This document shows positions 37,088-48,731 of a DNA stretch of 64,000 bases, piece after piece. Position 1 is the first letter of the stretch; every line of letters starts with the position of its first letter. The notes beneath the pieces were generated by a model. The model was given only the letters and a program-made list of their open reading frames with translations. It did not search any database and was not told the origin of the DNA. A program made the position numbers and the translations under genes. Origin of the DNA: Raffaelea ambrosiae (lineage: Eukaryota; Ascomycota; Sordariomycetes; Ophiostomatales; Ophiostomataceae); the NCBI GenBank assembly GCA_002778195.1, contig PCDI01000002.1:4167234-4231233 (forward strand), in the 5' to 3' direction.

Positions 37088-39071
37088 GGCGGCGAAGAGA
37101 TGAAGACGATTCAATCAAGTGCTCTTGGTCGCCGTCTGTATTTAGTTCGTTGCTCTGTTTCTTCTCCGAGACACGGCAGCCACGATCGATCCCATCGAGT
37201 GGTAAGACAGAAAAGAGACACGAACTACGGATGAAAAGTTGAAGAAGGAAAGTTCAAAAAAAAGACAACAAGAACACGACGGCAGCCCACATAGAAGTGG
37301 GCAGGCAGACCACCCGGATACCAGCACTTTCTACTCTGCATCATCAAGTCCCCCCATCAAGTGGCTGGTGCGCACTATCCGTTCCAATCCCTCGTTCCAA
37401 GTTTGAGCTGAAATGCACGCGAACGCCCCTTTCGACGGTGGTTTCGCAAGGCGACGGCTCTGCCGCCTGTAAGTGGCTGTAAGACAGTCATACTAGCCTA
37501 CCAAACGGAAGAGCGGGTTGGTATCCCATGCCAAATGTGGCAATCGGCATGATTGCACAGACCGCGAGAAGTACCGCCAGGAGGATGGCAGCGGTGACAG
37601 TGACAGTGACGGTGGAGGTGGTGATGGTGGAAACACTGGTCAAAGGATCCAGTGAAACGTCCGAGACCAAACAGATGGCAACGTTGGCAGAACCTGAATG
37701 CCCCGTTATATTGGAGACAAAAAGTGGACAGCACGCGCTATGGAAAAACACTAGAGGTAACTGCTACTCTCCAGGCTCTATTTTCGGGGCCTTTGCGACG
37801 TCAGGTACCCCATCTCCCTTGTACACGTAGTCAGTTAATAGTTGGGTATTTTTGGTATGCGGTAGTGCAGCTTCGTCAAGTCTCCTAAGTCTCCAGTTCC
37901 CATCCTTTTCTGGCGGCCCCATCAGCTGCATCCCATAAATAGACCCGAGCAAGAGACTGCTGACAGCGCCACAGACGATCGTACAGAGCATTCGGTGTTG
38001 AATAGAAGAGCAGATATTAAGGGGGGCGAGACTCGGAAAAAAAAAAAAGCAGAACCCGATCTGCACACAGTTGGCAAAGGAGTCGAAATCTGCAAAAGAC
38101 TGTCGCAGAGATTGTGAACCAGTAAATCGTCCATCCAATGAGCAAATGCAGGAGAGTCCATTGAAACTGCTTCCTACACCCGAACCAGCCAGGCGAAGTA
38201 CCGGCCACAGCGCTGGTCCAAATATCCTGATCGTGTACAGTCCAATTGTGTGTCGTATATCCCTTTCTAGTAAGCAAGTCTCATTTTGTCATCTCTCTTG
38301 CTTAGGTGAGATTTGTGTGGTTCGAGCTCACCTGTCAGCTCGTTGAAATGAATACAATGCGAGTCTTACACAAGAGGGACATGCCTTGGGGGGTTTTTTT
38401 TGGTTTTTTTTTGGTTTTTTTTGCCTGAGTCGATTTGCCTCCCCCCTTCCCAAAAAAAGCGGCCTGGGCCGCCATCATCGCGGTCTGTCTCGCTGAAGCC
38501 AACCTTGCCTCGCACATTGAACGGACTACCTCGCATAATACGCATGAGGTAGGAGCAGGGCATGAGCACAGCCCTACCCGGTTCGGGCAAGGCTGAAAGG
38601 GCGAAACTTCCTCAGCGTTTCGCGATTTCGTTCAGACGAAGCTTTGTTCCCAGACGCCGCCAAGGGTTTCAATGGCGAGGGACCAGGAAAGAGGAAGTGC
38701 TGTCCGTGCCCTTCGCTTGCACGTTGAAACAGAATGCAACCTTGGTGTCCAGATCATCATGGTATGAGTAAGATAACTACGTATCGATCGTATGCAAAAT
38801 ACGGAATGGTCTTCAGCCCCGCAACGTTCTCTGTAAAAGCTGCGCCTAAGACTGGTTAATCCAAAATGGATTTTTGCAGTTGAGCATATCAAAATATGAA
38901 TATGCTTATTTCTTGACGGGCCGTCAAGTATAATAAGCCCCATTTGTGAAATAGGGGCATGACGCCGTTATGGTAAAAACACATTGTTTGCAGCCATCAC
39001 CATGCATGTCCTGGCATACAATCAGATGCTGTACCACACCAAAGAATATGGAATCAAAATTTCGAGCATGA
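37088..39071. other. Gene-poor region between the membrane-protein gene and the pseudogene
   Basis: About 2 kb with lower GC than its surroundings. Two small minus-strand frames with hydrophobic stretches exist (37488-37751 and 37764-38138), but I could not join them into a convincing gene. A pair of perfect inverted repeats beside a GGTTCGAGC box lies at 38271-38333, and a block of T8-T9 runs separated by GG at 38394-38422. Confidence 0.4.
38271..38333 (+). repeat. Two adjacent short inverted repeats around a tRNA B-box-like motif
   Basis: TAAGCAAG at 38271-38278 pairs with CTTGCTTA at 38297-38304. AGGTGAG at 38304-38310 pairs with CTCACCT at 38327-38333, and its loop contains GGTTCGAGC. 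T runs follow about 60 bp downstream. It is not a recognisable complete tRNA; it may be a tRNA-derived relic or chance. Confidence 0.35.
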
Positions 39072-40605
39072 TCAACACTGCAACTGGTTCGGACACGTCC
39101 TCCAAAATGGCCGTACTTCACCAGCTTTGTTGACGGAGCCTCGCTCTTTTATCGAGACTATCGGCCTGTCCAGCCCATCTCGAGCTTGCCCGCTCTTGGG
39201 AGGCTTTTTTAATGGATGACCCATGTCCTGGTCAACACACAGGGCATTGCGCCATTGGGCACCAGCGCGGGATGCCCAGAGGCACTCCTGGTCTATCAGG
39301 GCAGCGTCGTCTTGCGCGAGAAATACAGAGTCGGCCAAGCTCTTCTATGATATCTCGGCTTGGTCATTGCTCTGCAAGGCCAACATGCCAAGGGGCTCGT
39401 TTTCATCGCGCCAAGTATGCCACTTCCAGTCAAGTGCGAGGCCAGCCCGCTCGGTCTGGCACCAGACATCTGGGAGAACACTACCAACAGCCTCGCGGGT
39501 GCTGACAGGGCCACCTTCATTCGCGCTTCCTTGCCTGGCATAGTCCACGCTGTGGTCACTCCAGACGGTCAAGCCCCGCTGTCAGTAGAAGGGATTGCAC
39601 CTGCAAACACCATCTCAGGAGCCACACTGTCTCGTTCTGAAAGTTTCGTTTTCGACGCAGACTCGGTGGCAGTTGTCAAGACATTGGATAATGTTTGCAG
39701 TAAATCGACAAAAGTGAGGGAACTCCACGACACCCTCAGTCTGGACAGCGCTGTCGGCTACGATGAATCTGTATGTTTATTCTAAGCAATCTCGTTCTCG
39801 GGGAAAGCTTGGTCTCTTGAGCAGCCTGTGCTATAGACAATCTTTCAATGCCAACAAATTCTCTCTCACAAGCGCGCCACTGCTTTCCAGGGAGCGGCAC
39901 CTCATTCCCGCAAATTTAACACACGCCTGATCGAAATAACGGCGATTGCCATCCACCAAATTGCCGTCTGGCTGTTCAAGAATGTTGGGCCTCTTCGACC
40001 AAAGGATGACCTGCTTCTAACATGGCGACCTGATGCGGACGACCAGGACTACCAATTCGACTACCCACATGGCTTCCCACCTACATTCTTCCGCCACGAT
40101 TGCTACACTGCATATGAACAGTATCCTGAGGGTATTGTTGATGGTGTCGGTTACTGGGCAGAGTCGCAAATTCTCGGGGGGGTTGTCTTGTTCAATCGAC
40201 GAGAGCCGCTGACTGAAGAGACTTCTCTGACCAGACTAGCCACATGCGATTTATTTTCATACAAACAGGTTTAAGGTGATATATCGTATATACCGCCTCC
40301 CGAGCAACCAGAAGAAACAGCTCCTCGACTTTCTGCTAAACGTAGCAGAGACGCCTTGCCCGCTGCCGATTTTAGGCAACGGGAACAACAAAGACAGGAT
40401 TGACCCAAAGGAGCCTATGAAAGAGATGGGAATCTACCGAGACGAATGGGAACGTAAAGCTATGACAACGGATGACTACGATCCCCGTGACAGAGATGGC
40501 ATTGACACATTCAACTTTCTCACTGTTCAGGGCCATCGAGACGCTCGCAGACGTTCCGGGAAGATGAGAGATAGACTGTGCAACGGCGAAGATCTTGGAT
40601 GGTAG
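39072..40605 (+). pseudogene. Decaying two-exon gene of unrecognised fungal family
   Basis: A long plus-strand frame runs from 39072 to 39770 interrupted only by TAA at 39210 and TGA at 39348. It continues through a well-formed intron (39771-39890, GTATGT donor, TTTCCAG acceptor) in the same frame. Near 40248 the protein-like reading shifts by one: YFHTNRFKVIYRIYRLP begins in another frame and runs to a stop at 40603. Recognisable segments in order are WPYFTSFVDGASLFYRDYRP, NTQGIAPLGTSAGCPEALLVY, VVLREKYRVGQALL, LSRSESFVFDADS, RLIEITAIAIHQIAVWLF, YEQYPEGIVDGVGYWAE and DRDGIDTFNF. The composition is protein-like across all breaks and the splice sites are intact, so the gene was lost recently. 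No start codon was found upstream. I recall similar uncharacterised fungal proteins but cannot name a function. Confidence 0.6.
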
Positions 40606-40999
40606 ATTGGGAAATACGTACAATAGTCAAGTTCCCGATTTTGCTTTGATATCCTGATGATGGGTGTTGGGAGTATTGGTTTGTTTGGTAGTCTTACACG
40701 CAACCCCATAAAAAAAAAAGAGAAAAAATTGTTAAAGATGTACTTCAGTGTTATCAAAGCTACAAGCCAATTAGATGTACTAATTTATCAAACATGTTTA
40801 TCGGTTATGCTGCATTGGGGAAACCGCTACAACCCCCCAACTAAGCGTCAACACGCGCACTTCGAATTCGACTGGCTCTTCTTTTTGAGAAATGCCCATT
40901 CCCCAAACCTGATCCTCTGCGACACGTTGTAGTACTCCCGTAACATTGAAGCTAGCAATCGGGACACCGTATCTGGGTGCGTTCAAGGCTCTCGTTATC
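40606..40999. other. Spacer upstream of the AP-1-like regulator gene
   Basis: About 0.4 kb, AT-rich, with a short A run near 40711. It presumably holds the regulator promoter. No other features were seen. Confidence 0.4.
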
Positions 41000-42510
41000 A
41001 TGTTTGCTGGCAATCAGATGCGGACATCTCCAAGCAGCACATACCCACAGCCTCCTCCTGCTCCACCGACATCGATGTCGACATCGACGTCGGCACAGGC
41101 CACCGCAGCGTCATATGCAAGGCCAAAGACGAGACAGAGGATTCACAAGCCACCCGAGCCGCTCGCGGTGCCAGATATCGATGAGGATGCTTCTGAGCGG
41201 AAGCGCGTGCTGAATGTGCTCGCCCAGCGACGCTACAGTAAGAAACCCACCGATCCTGGTGGTGCTGCACGGCATTGGCAGTGACTAACACCCGCCGCCC
41301 ACCTCTAGGAGAGCGCAGGAGACAGACACGAAAAACTCGGCATAGCTCGCAGCAGCCCCGGTCGGAAGATGAGCAAGTCGCAGCAGCTGTTGCTGCTGTT
41401 CCAGGAACAGCTACCGCGGAGAATACTGGCGGCCCGGAAGAAGCCGTACGGCCGATCGTTGCCGAAACTGAAGAAGCGACTACCACAAACTTCACGCAAG
41501 CAGGCAGTCCCTCGCCAAGTCTTGTGTTTGGCTCTTTCGGCCTGGACTGGGAATTGGGAGGCAGTTTGTCTTCCTCGCCCTGGGCTTCGAGCTCCGGTGC
41601 TATCTCGTCACTTTTGGGCGCGGAAAAAGACATACAACAACAGCCTGTCGTGTCTTCTTCCTCCTCCTCCTCTCCCTCATCATCGGCCAGCGGCGGTGCA
41701 TCGCTGGCTGCTTTGTTTTCTACCAACATTGACCCAACCCTGCTCTTTGGCGGAACAGCGGCAGGGGCGAGCAGTCCACCGCTGGCATCGTACTCGGCGG
41801 CGTCTGGACCGTTGACCCCCTCTACGTCTCCAGACCCTGGGCCTGACTCGTATTACCTGCCGGTCCCTGAGCTCACCCTGCTTCGAGCGGCTCTGCGCAT
41901 CGTCACACGCCTGGGCTGCGACCCGTCGACGGCGTTCTGGGACTTGAATGCCAAGTCTCCATTCTACAGTGGCAGCGCAGCCGGGGGAAGCACGACTCTT
42001 GCAACAGACGCAGAGAAAAGAGACACCGCGATCGCCCTCCTGCCCCAGAGCTGGCGCCCAACACCAGCACAGCGTATGCTCGCCCACCACCCACTCATCG
42101 ACGTCCTCCCATGGCCGGCAGCGCGCGAGAAGATCATTGCTGTCTTCAACCTCCCGATCGAGGCACGGCCGGCTGCCGCAGCTGATCCGCTGGCACTGGT
42201 GCAGTTTGTCTACGATGTCGAGGACAGCTCGGAGGGCCTGCGGCTCTGGGGGTCGGACCCGTTCGATGCAGGTTCGTGGGAGGTCGGGCAGCGGGTGTTT
42301 GAGCGGTGGTGGTTTGTGTTTGACCGGGAGATCATCGAACAGAGCAACCGCTGGCGAGGTGCCCGGGGAGCGGCATACCTGCAACCGGCACAAGGGGAGG
42401 GTGGTACGGGAGATACGAGTGGTAGTGGCAGTGGCGTAGACGTTCCTGGAAGCGATCTGGGCGGCGGTGTAAGTGGCTCGCTCTGGCTCGACGATTTGGG
42501 CCACGTGTAG
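41000..42510 (+). CDS. AP-1-like (bZIP basic region) DUF3425 transcription factor
   Basis: Likely nuclear DNA-binding regulator. Exons 41000-41237 and 41309-42510 give 479 aa; the 71-bp intron has a GACTAAC branch site and interrupts the basic region. The joined sequence reads SERKRVLNVLAQRRYRERRR (about 64-83), the fungal variant of the bZIP basic region with the N-x3-A-x2-R-x-Y/F-R core. No clear leucine heptads follow. The middle is Ser/Thr/Ala-rich (activation-like). The C-terminal third is the DUF3425 domain: ALLPQSWRPTPAQRMLAHHPLIDVLPWPAAREKII, then WEVGQRVFERWWFVFD. ATG 41000 is preferred as the first ATG in frame; 41018 is an alternative. An N-terminal DNA-binding region with C-terminal DUF3425 is a common fungal architecture; target genes are unknown. 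Confidence 0.82.
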
Positions 42511-44720
42511 CTTAATAGTGAACAGACACGCCAGTTTCGTTGGTGTTAGTATAGCCCCGATTTCAATGTTTTTCACCCTCTTCTTCGATGGCGTCCATGT
42601 TGAAAAAGCCGAGATATGAGTCACAATCCACGGTCAATTGAAGGCTGAACGGGTTAGATTGGGAGTTTCATTATGAATGCAACGTATACCCGGATGGATG
42701 GGCATGTCCTATTTTCAGACAAGGCGTGTTCTTCGAGAGTGCCTTGCGGCGCTTGCAGATGTGATTGCGATACGACTACTGCATGGCACTATCACGACGT
42801 GCGCGTTCGACAACCCGCACTCCCACGCCCACATGCATGGCCGACTATAAAACTAAGATGGATACCGGAGGGTGGTCAGCCGATCCCGAGCCGTCAGAAC
42901 CGATGGCATCCGTAGTGCATGCATCATAGAACACGATGGAAGTCAGAACATAAGTCGTCCCATCTCGAAAGCGATGGTTCATGCGGCTTCGGACCGGCCA
43001 AAAGAAGACTTTCAGATTCAACTTGCAACTCGCCAGCTTTGAATATGGGGCCTCTCGGCAGATAACACCCGGGGGTCACATCGGAGGCAAGTTGGCAAGT
43101 CCTCGGCGCTTACAAGTGACACGATCTCTCTGGAACTGTTGGCCACTCCTCAGACCGGAGCCAAATTTACAACCCGTTGAGCCTGGCCCAGCTGAGCATC
43201 TCATGATAGTAAGACGGGATGTTTCAAAATCCGGATGGAGGGCTGCCTTGAGTGTCACAAGAAGGGGGGGAAACTCGAATATGTGTCTGCAGCAATCCGA
43301 TTGAAAAGGACACTTGCTTTCCAAGTGTTGCAGTTGTGTAATAACCCCCAACAAAAAGAACCAAATCAGAAAGCGGCAAAATCAAACGAGGGCGGACAAG
43401 AATGCGACGTAGAACTCGCATGCAATAACTGCTATGTACGCAACCCGCACATCGGAGTTTAAAAAAAACATGGCTAACACGGGTCAAGGGACCGCCGTCC
43501 TTCTGGAAGCCGCCTTAGAAGCAAGGTAAGAGTCACAGAAAGTCGCAGAAGAGACGGTCTAGAAAGGAGGAGCGATCAAGCCACCAGACCTGCCATGAGC
43601 CCAATCAGGCATAGCCTTGCCATGACTGCCTTCCCTATGCACACAAGACTACAACGCAAAGTACGGAGAAGACGAGCGAGGAGCGAACCACCACGACGGT
43701 TCGAATCTACTAGGTAGTAATGCAATGTCAGATGCCGCTGCTCACACTGTGGGGTCGCACGTACGGCAGCGCTGCGGCCACAGTCTGGGGTTGGCGTGCT
43801 CGCACCCTGATGCTCCGCAATCCGGAGCACGCTCGACAGATGGCTCGTTGGTGCTTATTAGCATGGGTCCATGGGGAGAAAATTCCGTCGGCCTTTGAGG
43901 TGTGGGTCATGTACGCCCTTTGCTTGACAACCTACAGCCCCACCCAGTCACACACTCCGCGGGAAAGAGCGACCCCTGCCCGCCTCTTGCCTCTCTAGTT
44001 GGTTCAGGCTCTGCGTTCTCCGAACCACCCTTCACAAACCTGTCCTTGGAACACCGCGTGCAGGGTTGGGTTTGCCAGTCTTTTACATGGTAGTTACGGT
44101 GTACACTCAGCACAGCCGGACCAAACCAGGAGTCAATACCACAAGTCATCGCCTCAGCCAGACCAAGGAAAAGTCGCCCGTACGAAAAAAAGCGGGCTCG
44201 CCGGGGCACATACCGCCGCGCCGTATTTTCGCTATACGACTATACCAGCTGTATACTTCTCCTGATATCTACCTCGGGTGCCCTGCTTTGTTTTTCCTCC
44301 CCTGTCTCTCATCCCCTTCTCTTTTCCCTGTTATCTTTTTCTGCCCCCGTTTTGCTTGTCTGTTCAGTGTCTTATCCTGAGTTTATAAGCCGGGTTGAAA
44401 AACGAAGAAGAGCAGAGGAAGAAAATCAAAGAAATCAAAGAAACCGGGTCACCCACGCAAGAAATAAGACAACTTCGGTACGTCCTAATTGGGCAAGAGC
44501 GAGACCAGTCTCGCGTGGTTTGACATCTGCCTCTTGTCACAGGGCGCCAACCCTCCACTCTCGCCTCTGCGGCTCACCACCACCTCTGCCCTCGCAATCT
44601 GCGCCCTGTCTTGACAAGGACGCCCTAGACGGTTCCTGTGTGTGTTGTAGCATACTGCAAATCTGTCGACCAGCCCCGTTATCAGTCTTTTCTTGAGGGC
44701 GCGCGCCCTTTGCCTTCAAT
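42511..44720. other. Long intergenic region upstream of the homeobox gene
   Basis: About 2.2 kb. The distal half is mixed and shows no supported gene. The last 450 bp before the homeobox start are CT-rich and then purine-rich, consistent with a long leader. A GGTTCGAATC motif at about 43699 was tested as a tRNA B box and rejected. A long upstream region is common for developmental regulators in filamentous fungi (inference). Confidence 0.4.
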
Positions 44721-47700
44721 ATGCCGGTCATCCCCGAAGATTTTGCAGTCTCTCCAGATATGGACGAGTTCGTCAACTGGGACCACGCTGCTTCGCCTAC
44801 AGACCATTCCGCCGTGGCGGTTTCTGCAGATGCCACAGGCAGCACGTCCAGTCTGGCTCATAATGCCGTCTCCCCAGACTACGGTGCGGATGCAGACGGC
44901 CTCCCTGTCTCGGCCAAGGTCTCCCTGGTCGGCAACGACAGGGAGGCCCTGATTATGGAGAACCCAGATGCCGACGATTTCTCCTTCTGGGCCATAGAGC
45001 ACTACACCCAGAGCAACACGCCGGCCGTCGACGAGCCGGCAGGGGCAGCGAGCCGTAGTCTGATCACTGCGGGTGCTGCCGCTGCCGCAGACTTTTCGAC
45101 GTTGTCGGCCAATGATCTTGGCCCGCCCGAGCTGTTGGATGTGCCGCGGGAGCCGTGCTTCCACTGCAAGCTGGGCGGCTACCAGTGCAAGACGATCGTG
45201 GAAGGTAGCTACAAGGGCTACTGCACGAGCTGTGTTGCCCTCCGGTGCGAGTGCAGCTTCGGCCTCGCCACAGGCGTCCCGGTGCCCACCGAGGTTTCCT
45301 TTCCGCCGAATCCCTGGCCCACGATGGGCGACCATCCGGACCCCGTGCCCAACGAGGAGGACGTCATCGGGGCCGATTGCAAGACGTCCTCGCCCAAGGC
45401 GGCAAGCCTCGCTGCCGACAAATCCAGCGGCCAACAAGAGCTGCAGCCGAAGCTCGGCGCCCGGTTCTCTCGCGAGTCGGTGCGCATTCTCAAAAACTGG
45501 GTGTCAACACACAGCCGCCACCCCTACCCGACAGAGGAAGAGAGGGAGGCTCTGCAGCGCCTGACCGGCCTCAACAAGACCCAGATCTCCAACTGGCTGG
45601 CCAATGCCCGCCGTCGGGGCAAGATCCCCGTCACGCGATCGACGTCGCCGCACGTGCGCAACAGCTGGCCGGGGCCAAGCGGGGGTGCAACCGCCATCGA
45701 TATTCCACAGCCGCGCCGGAGCGGCACGCCTTCGCCGTTTGATCGCCGGCCCCAGCAGCAGCATATCGAAAATATTCCCCTGCAACGATGGGCCAACTCG
45801 CCCCCCGAACACGAACCTGCTTCCGTCTCGGATATTGCCCGCGCCATTACCTCGTCGTCTGCCGTGTCTTCCGGCTTAAACAGCCCCTTCAGTCTCAACT
45901 TCACCGATGACGGCTCCAGCCGGTCACAATTCAATGGCTCTTCCGCTAGCAGTGTGAACACATCCCAGTCCAGCGGAGGGTCTTTCGCCTCTGCCTTTTC
46001 CCACGCGTCCCGTGCCTCATTCGGCTCTTTCAGCTCTCTCGGACGAGGGCGTCGGCGTCGGCGCCGGAGGTCTGCACCCCTCACCGCAGGGACCGGCAGC
46101 GGCAGCGTAAGCCACGACAGGGAAAACAGGAAACGAACTGACATGCCTGCAACGGGGACTCAGGGTTTGGGGGACATCGGCATCGGGCGCAAGGGGCCAA
46201 CGCCGCTCACAGCACCGCTCAAGACATACCAGTGTACGTTCTGTACTGAAACGTTCAAGACAAAGCACGACTGGCAGAGACACGAGAAATCACTGCATCT
46301 GTCACTGGAGCGGTGGGTGTGTACACCCAAGGGCGCAGTCGTTGTGCACCCGGAGACAAAACAGCCAAGCTGCGTTTTCTGTGGCAAGGCCAGCCCCGAC
46401 GAGGCCCATGTCGAATCTCACAACTACGCCGTCTGTCAGGAGCGCGCTTTGAGTGACCGAACCTTTTATCGGAAGGACCACTTACGCCAGCATCTGAAGC
46501 TTGTGCACGGCGTCAAGTTTGCCAGCTGGTCCATGGATGCATGGAAAGCAGTCACGCCGGAAATCCGGTCACGGTGTGGTTTCTGTGGCATTGTTATGGA
46601 TACATGGACATTCCGAACGGACCATCTGGCGGACCACTTCAAGACTGGTCGAACCATGGCGGACTGGAAGGGTGACTGGGGTTTCGAAGCGCCTGTCTTG
46701 GAAATGGTCGAGAACTCCATCCCGCCGTACCTCATTCACGATGAACGCAACTCGCCCCTGCCATACAGCGCCTGTCAGACGTCGCCGGGCAGCGCACGAA
46801 ATGCGTACGAGCTACTTCGGTTCGAGATGTCCTACTGGATTATGAACGAACGCGAAGTCAAGAAAAACCCGTCTGATACCGACATGCTGGTGGAGGCCTG
46901 TCGCATCTTCTTTGCATCAGAGCTGCAGAACGATGCAAACCTCAACAGCGCGTCATGGCTGCGCGATCTGATCATGTCAAAGGAGGAATGCGTGCATCGG
47001 GCGCGTATAAGCCCTATTCGCTCGCAAGCAGAGAGCCGCATGTCGTCGCTGCATATCAACGGCAAAGTCAACTTGTTTGACCAGTGTCCTCTGGAGACCG
47101 CGTTGCTAGAGTTTGTGCACAGCCGAATGATGTTGGGGTTAACCGCCACGGACACCGAGCTCCAGGATGAAGCCTGCCGCATTATCAGCCAAAAGGAGTC
47201 GGAGATATTTGATTCGACCGGGGTAGCCACAGGTTCGAGCTCGGCTCTGGACAGTGAGTTGGTAGCGCTCATTCTCCGTACTATCCGTGGGTCGACTGGT
47301 TGGCTTGCGGCTTTCCGCCAGCGGGCTCACCTGCCACGGTCGGATGATATCGCAGATGAGGCGCGGCGGCCACTAGATGATCCTGGAAACATCGATGCCA
47401 CCATCCTGAACTACAGCCGACTAGAAACCGAGCTAGCAGATTATGTGTGGACATGCTATCGCGAGGGACGGGCGCGGCCTGACGATGCAGAGCTGCAGAG
47501 CAAGGCGCGCGACATTGTTTATGGAAACAATGACGGCTGGAATCAGACGGCAGCCGACGACAAAATGTGGCTGGAGACTTTCAAGAGCCGGCATATGACG
47601 GGTGGATTCCGAGGTCCCTGCAAGGGTTCCAGCCCAAGCAGCGGCAGCGGAGGGATTTTGAAGCCATCGCCGTTCTTCTTGAACGATACCAACTGCTACC

Positions 47701-48731
47701 GACGACTGGCCCGGGAGCTCACTCGCTTCACCACGGCGACTATGTCGCCGAACAACCCGAACTGCCACGTGCCAACCGACGAAGAGCTCCAACACCAGGC
47801 TCGGTGGATTCTATACGACGAGTAAGACACCAATGTTCTCCGTTTTTTCTTTTCTTTTTCTGATTTTTCTCATACGCTGTTTCTTTTTCTTTTCTTTTTC
47901 TTCATTCCGTATCCGCTAACACCGTGTAGCGATGATCCATGGAACCAGACGGCAGCAGACAATGCTGAATGGCTGCTGCGCTTCAAGCGTGATGTAGGCA
48001 TTGTGCCCGACGACCACGGTCCTGGTCTCCCCACAGAAAACGCAGCATGGAACATAGCCCAGGGCGGCACGGGCTTTGCACCGCCCTACTGCTACCCTGC
48101 AATGCCAATTGGGCCACTTTCTTCCGTGGACCAGAAGACGGCTGCAGGCAGCAAGGAGCGCAGTCCCGATGAGCCGAGCAAAATCAGAGTGCTCCAGCTC
48201 CCTCCCGATGGCGACGTTAGTCATGGCGTGCTGTATGGCCTGGCACCTGAGACTGCCAACAACTACCTGCAGACATTCACCACGCGATATGAAAAGCCAG
48301 CCACCGTTTTCTGCTCGCGTGAGCTGGAGAATGGACTGGTGGAGTTTGTGCGGGATGCTGTGCTCAAGCGGGGCGAGCCCTTCCCGACTGATGAGGCGTT
48401 GCGAGCCAAGGGCCGCGGTATTCTTCGTGTCAGCCCAGACCATGCCACAGCTGCCGATGACGACAAGCTGCTCGAAAAGTTCAAGGACATGATGCGGATG
48501 CAGCTCGCTGTAGATCAACAGTTTCAACAGCAGCTTGGACAGATGCCTCTTCCGTCGGCTGTAGCCACAACAGGACCCGTTGTACAGCCGGCCATGTCGG
48601 CGTCACCAGTTAGCATGGATGACTTCGGTGGTGGTATGGCACTGGACTTGGAAGGCATGAGTCTGGATTTGAGTCTGGATTCGGTCTCACCAGACCAGAT
48701 TGAAACGATTCTCCAAGAAATGAACTTTTGA
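44721..48731 (+). CDS. TALE homeobox / C2H2 zinc-finger protein with repeated HTH-like modules
   Basis: Large putative transcription regulator of 1300 aa. Exons: 44721-47821 and 47930-48731. Domain order: acidic N-terminus; a cluster of seven cysteines at 146-178 (C-x2-C-x6-C-x11-C-x2-C-x4-C-x-C), reminiscent of a Zn2Cys6 cluster; a TALE-type homeodomain at about 247-308 with HPYPTEEERE (three-residue loop extension) and the recognition helix ISNWLANARRR; and a Ser-rich linker with an Arg run (GRRRRRRRSA). A C2H2 finger follows at 503-526 (YQCTFC ... H521, H526), then further Cys/His pairs (CVFCGK, CGFCGIVMDTWTF). Residues about 695-1224 contain about five degenerate copies of a 60-70 residue module ending in WL..F(K/R). 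The C-terminus is acidic and leucine-rich, possibly an activation domain. Homeobox plus C2H2 proteins are known in filamentous fungi; the specific role is unknown. Confidence 0.85.

Noticed and set aside
37488..38138. Two minus-strand ORFs with TM-like stretches
   Set aside because: They could not be joined by convincing splice sites and show no recognisable family. Left as part of the gene-poor region.
38562..38771. Small plus-strand ORF rich in Arg and Ser
   Set aside because: Short, with no conserved motif, start context or neighbour support.
43690..43725. GGTTCGAATC motif considered as a tRNA B box
   Set aside because: The flanking bases do not form a T stem, and no A box or acceptor stem is found upstream.
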